Source: Eubacteriales bacterium
GTDB lineage: Bacteria; Bacillota; Clostridia; Lachnospirales; Lachnospiraceae
Reading direction: 5' to 3'
Length of the DNA: 34,055 bases
Assembly: GCA_030536565.1 (NCBI GenBank)
Contig: JAUNPT010000003.1
Span: forward strand, 1-34,055
Shown here: one piece after another, positions 31,921 to 34,055 of the stretch
How positions within the stretch are numbered: the stretch's first letter is position 1
Layout of the letters: every line of letters starts with the position of its first letter
The notes under the pieces: generated by a model
Seen by the model: the letters and a program-made list of their open reading frames with translations, nothing else
Told to the model about the DNA's origin: nothing
Database searches by the model: none
Program-made: the position numbers and the translations under genes

Positions 31921-32463
31921 ATGAAGACTGAATATATTATCAGCACGCTTAAGCTTAAGGTCTGCACAGAAGTTAATGTTTTTGAAGTTTTGGAATTTTA
32001 TCAGGACAACCGGGAATATTTCGACCTGTACGAACCAGACAAGCCTTCTGATTTCTACACAAAGGAATACATCGTAAAGCTTCTGCGGGCAGAGTACAAT
32101 GCATTTTTAAACGGCAGCTTTGTGCGCTTTTTCCTGTATGATACTGCCATTTCAAACAGGATTATTGGCACAGTCTCTTTCTCCCACATTTTAAATGGCT
32201 CTGTCAAATCCTGCACTATTGGCTACAAGATTGACCACGAACACTGGAGACTGGGGTACTGCCGTCAAATGTTAAATGCCGCAGTCAGAATCATATGTAC
32301 TGAAAAAGGAATGCACCGGATTGAAGCATACATTCATCCAGATAACATTCCTTCTATCAAAACTGCCCAGGCACTCAATTTCACCAGTGAGGGATTGGCA
32401 TATTCCTATATTAAATTACATGGAAGCTGGCAGGATATGCTGCGCTTCGTTTACATTTCCTGA
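31921..32463 (+). CDS. GNAT-family acetyltransferase, RimJ/RimL-like
   Basis: A 180-aa acetyltransferase with a RimJ/RimL-like fold: GYKIDHEHWRLGYCRQML is the acetyl-CoA loop region, and IEAYIHPDNIPSIKTAQALNF is the usual late segment (split here at its turn). It would N-acetylate a protein or small molecule with acetyl-CoA; the substrate is unknown. It starts 12 bp after tadA. The AGGAGGGG at the end of tadA is about 16 nt from the ATG, an unusually long gap, and no closer start exists because a TAA stands in frame. Its 3' end overlaps the convergent gene by 13 bp. Confidence 0.85.
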   Translation: MKTEYIISTLKLKVCTEVNVFEVLEFYQDNREYFDLYEPDKPSDFYTKEYIVKLLRAEYNAFLNGSFVRFFLYDTAISNRIIGTVSFSHILNGSVKSCTIGYKIDHEHWRLGYCRQMLNAAVRIICTEKGMHRIEAYIHPDNIPSIKTAQALNFTSEGLAYSYIKLHGSWQDMLRFVYIS

Positions 32464-33446
32464 TACCAATACCCAAAGTAGGGATTTGTGTAATCACTTC
32501 TGTGGCTTTTCTTGAAATTCCCAAAACCAAACACTGATGCCATATAACGCTCACGATTACAGTATATTCCAGGAATCCCTATGAAATACTTAGTGTTGTT
32601 GTCATTTTCACAAACCCTGCCAATCAGCAGATGATGAAACCTGTAATATCCATGCATCATAAAACTATTGCCATCTATCACACCAGCTCCACCCAACGCC
32701 TTCTTTAGCTGCTCAGGTGAAACCTCAACACAGTCATACATATCATCATCATCAAAAGCATCTATTAAATCCCCCTGATTAATTAACCACTGCAATGTAT
32801 TTTCCTTTACCTGCACCGTTTCAAGGCCGATTACGTCAGTATCATTTGCTTCAATATCTTTTATATCAGTATCCTTTACTTCCGCCGCTTCCACTTCTGC
32901 TGCAGCGTCCGAAGCTTCATCTTTTATCTCCTCTGTCAGGTTTTTTTCATCTTCAGCCGCATTCTCTGTCTTGGCCTTTTCCGGTTCAATCCCTGCATCT
33001 TTTTGAATATCCTGCGTATCTTTTGGCTTCTCCTGCTGGACATAATGTACATTTTCTGGTTTAAACACATCATCATTCCACAATGAAAACATTCTATAAT
33101 AAGAATCTTCTTTATCTGCCACTGCAATACCGATTCCATCTGATAATGTATATCCGCTTCCATTCATATTGTCAGGATTTAATATATCCCTGTATTTGCC
33201 CTGACCACCTCTCACAAGAATTTCACCAAGTGAAACGAGCAGACATTCCCCATCAGCCCTTACCATAAGATATACGCCATAGAGCTTTGAGGCGTCCATA
33301 TAAACACCATTTAATGTCATATCAAGCCTGCATTGTCCATTCCTTAATTCCACCTTGGCAAACCCCACATTCTTATCCTTAACATTTCCCGGATAAGCGT
33401 AAATGTATGAGACAAACCTCCTATATTCGCTCGTATTAACCTCCAT
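32451..33446 (-). CDS. hypothetical protein, DUF6128-like
   Basis: A 331-aa protein of unknown function. The N-terminal part (about residues 5-120) looks like a compact beta-rich domain (FVSYIYAYPGNVKDKNVGFAK, divided at its turn). An acidic low-complexity linker (residues 140-215) follows, with many Glu, Asp and Ala. The C-terminal part ends in YYRFHHLLIGRVC and GIPGIYCNRERYMASVFGF, which I recall as DUF6128 of Lachnospiraceae. There is no signal peptide or membrane segment. The start is uncertain: ATG 33446 has SD-like AGGA right against it, and the frame is open to TTG 33512. It follows rsmA. Confidence 0.7.
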   Translation of the reverse strand: MEVNTSEYRRFVSYIYAYPGNVKDKNVGFAKVELRNGQCRLDMTLNGVYMDASKLYGVYLMVRADGECLLVSLGEILVRGGQGKYRDILNPDNMNGSGYTLSDGIGIAVADKEDSYYRMFSLWNDDVFKPENVHYVQQEKPKDTQDIQKDAGIEPEKAKTENAAEDEKNLTEEIKDEASDAAAEVEAAEVKDTDIKDIEANDTDVIGLETVQVKENTLQWLINQGDLIDAFDDDDMYDCVEVSPEQLKKALGGAGVIDGNSFMMHGYYRFHHLLIGRVCENDNNTKYFIGIPGIYCNRERYMASVFGFGNFKKSHRSDYTNPYFGYWYQEM

Positions 33447-33541
33447 TCCTGCTTTAATACCGCAAATCAAAGTTAACTTTTGTTTATGGAATTGTATGCA
33501 TACTAACACCAATATATGACTTAAAAATTATATTCTTAATT

Positions 33542-34055
33542 TCACTGCCCCTGTCTAAGCTCAGTAATTGTGTTGGACAGACTGGCAAACTGCCCAAGGG
33601 AAAGGGCTTCCCCTCTTATAGTTAAAGGAAGTCCATTTCTTTCCAGTGCCGCTGTAAGCTCTTCTTTGCTCACACCAATTCCTGAATTGCCGACACTATT
33701 AGTCATTGTCTTTCTTCTCTGATTAAAAGAAGCCCGTATTAAACCAAACATCAAATGTTCATCTGACACATCAACCGGCGGCTCTGCGTATCTTGTAAGC
33801 TTAATAACAGCGGAATCTACATTTGGACGCGGCATAAAACAGCTGGCCGGCACCTGAACCACAATACTTGGCTTCGCATAATACTGAACTGCAAGCGACA
33901 GGGCTCCATAATCCTTAGTTCCCGGGCCGACCTGCATACGATCCGCCACTTCCTTCTGCACCATAATTGTTATACTGTCCAGAGGCACATGACTTTCAAA
34001 CAGTCCCATAATGATAGGCGTTGTAATATAATATGGCAGATTTGCAACTACCTTG
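33542..34055 (-). CDS. rsmA: 16S rRNA dimethyladenosine transferase RsmA/KsgA (C-terminal part)
   Basis: The window holds the last 171 codons; the gene continues past the right edge. The catalytic motif NLPYYITTPI stands at the edge, followed by FMPRPNVDSAVIKL and RASFNQRRKTMTNSV of the C-terminal domain. RsmA dimethylates two adenosines near the 3' end of 16S rRNA during 30S maturation. The missing part holds the SAM-binding Rossmann motifs. Confidence 0.95.
   Translation of the reverse strand, partial: KVVANLPYYITTPIIMGLFESHVPLDSITIMVQKEVADRMQVGPGTKDYGALSLAVQYYAKPSIVVQVPASCFMPRPNVDSAVIKLTRYAEPPVDVSDEHLMFGLIRASFNQRRKTMTNSVGNSGIGVSKEELTAALERNGLPLTIRGEALSLGQFASLSNTITELRQGQ

Noticed and set aside
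1..34055. CRISPR arrays, IS elements, prophage or tRNA genes
   Set aside because: No regular direct repeats, transposase or integrase motifs, or tRNA-like cloverleaf sequences were seen on reading both strands.

Overview
The window looks like chromosomal DNA of a low-GC Gram-positive anaerobe of the class Clostridia, most likely a Lachnospiraceae member. The grounds are the uvrC-hprK-ROK kinase-murB-rapZ-whiA cluster, a large Gram-positive-type SRP RNA upstream of dnaX-ybaB-recR, an iron-dependent alcohol dehydrogenase with a Rex-like operator, and a hypothetical protein of a kind I associate with this family. I support 26 protein genes, one of them cut by the window edge, and one RNA gene. 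Only three protein genes (plsC, tadA, a GNAT acetyltransferase) are on the + strand. I see no IS element, prophage, CRISPR array, tRNA or rRNA.

Left part (1-7.6 kb): a minus-strand cluster read uvrC > hprK > ROK sugar kinase (TTG start) > murB > rapZ > whiA covers DNA repair, carbon catabolite control, glucose phosphorylation, peptidoglycan precursor synthesis and a division-linked regulator. The yvcK/glmR gene usually found between rapZ and whiA is missing. plsC faces away from uvrC and converges on the next operon through a strong bidirectional terminator.

Middle part (7.6-18.8 kb): an ECF sigma factor, a membrane anti-sigma factor resembling RsiV, a MoxR AAA+ ATPase, a DUF58 protein and a membrane transglutaminase-like protein form one tightly packed minus-strand operon with an ECF-type promoter upstream. 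This looks like an envelope-stress module. Upstream of it lie an Fe-ADH with a consensus promoter, a Rex-like site and a terminator, then a MATE exporter, then transketolase with a long terminator hairpin.

Right part (18.8-34 kb): the most unusual segment. Downstream of dnaX-ybaB-recR, with the same orientation and short gaps, come three genes that look like a kleisin (MukF/JetA-like), a winged-helix partner (MukE/JetB-like) and a 1473-aa SMC-like ATPase (MukB/JetC-like). This is a Wadjet/MksBEF-type condensin, but no JetD nuclease gene is present. In the place where one might look for JetD sits a roughly 863-aa protein with an N-terminal helical repeat region, a long charged middle and a C-terminal CbbX-like AAA+ fold whose Walker motifs are broken. 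The SRP RNA precedes dnaX and has a perfect sigma-A promoter. tadA and a GNAT gene diverge from it. A DUF6128-like protein and the C-terminal part of rsmA/ksgA close the window.
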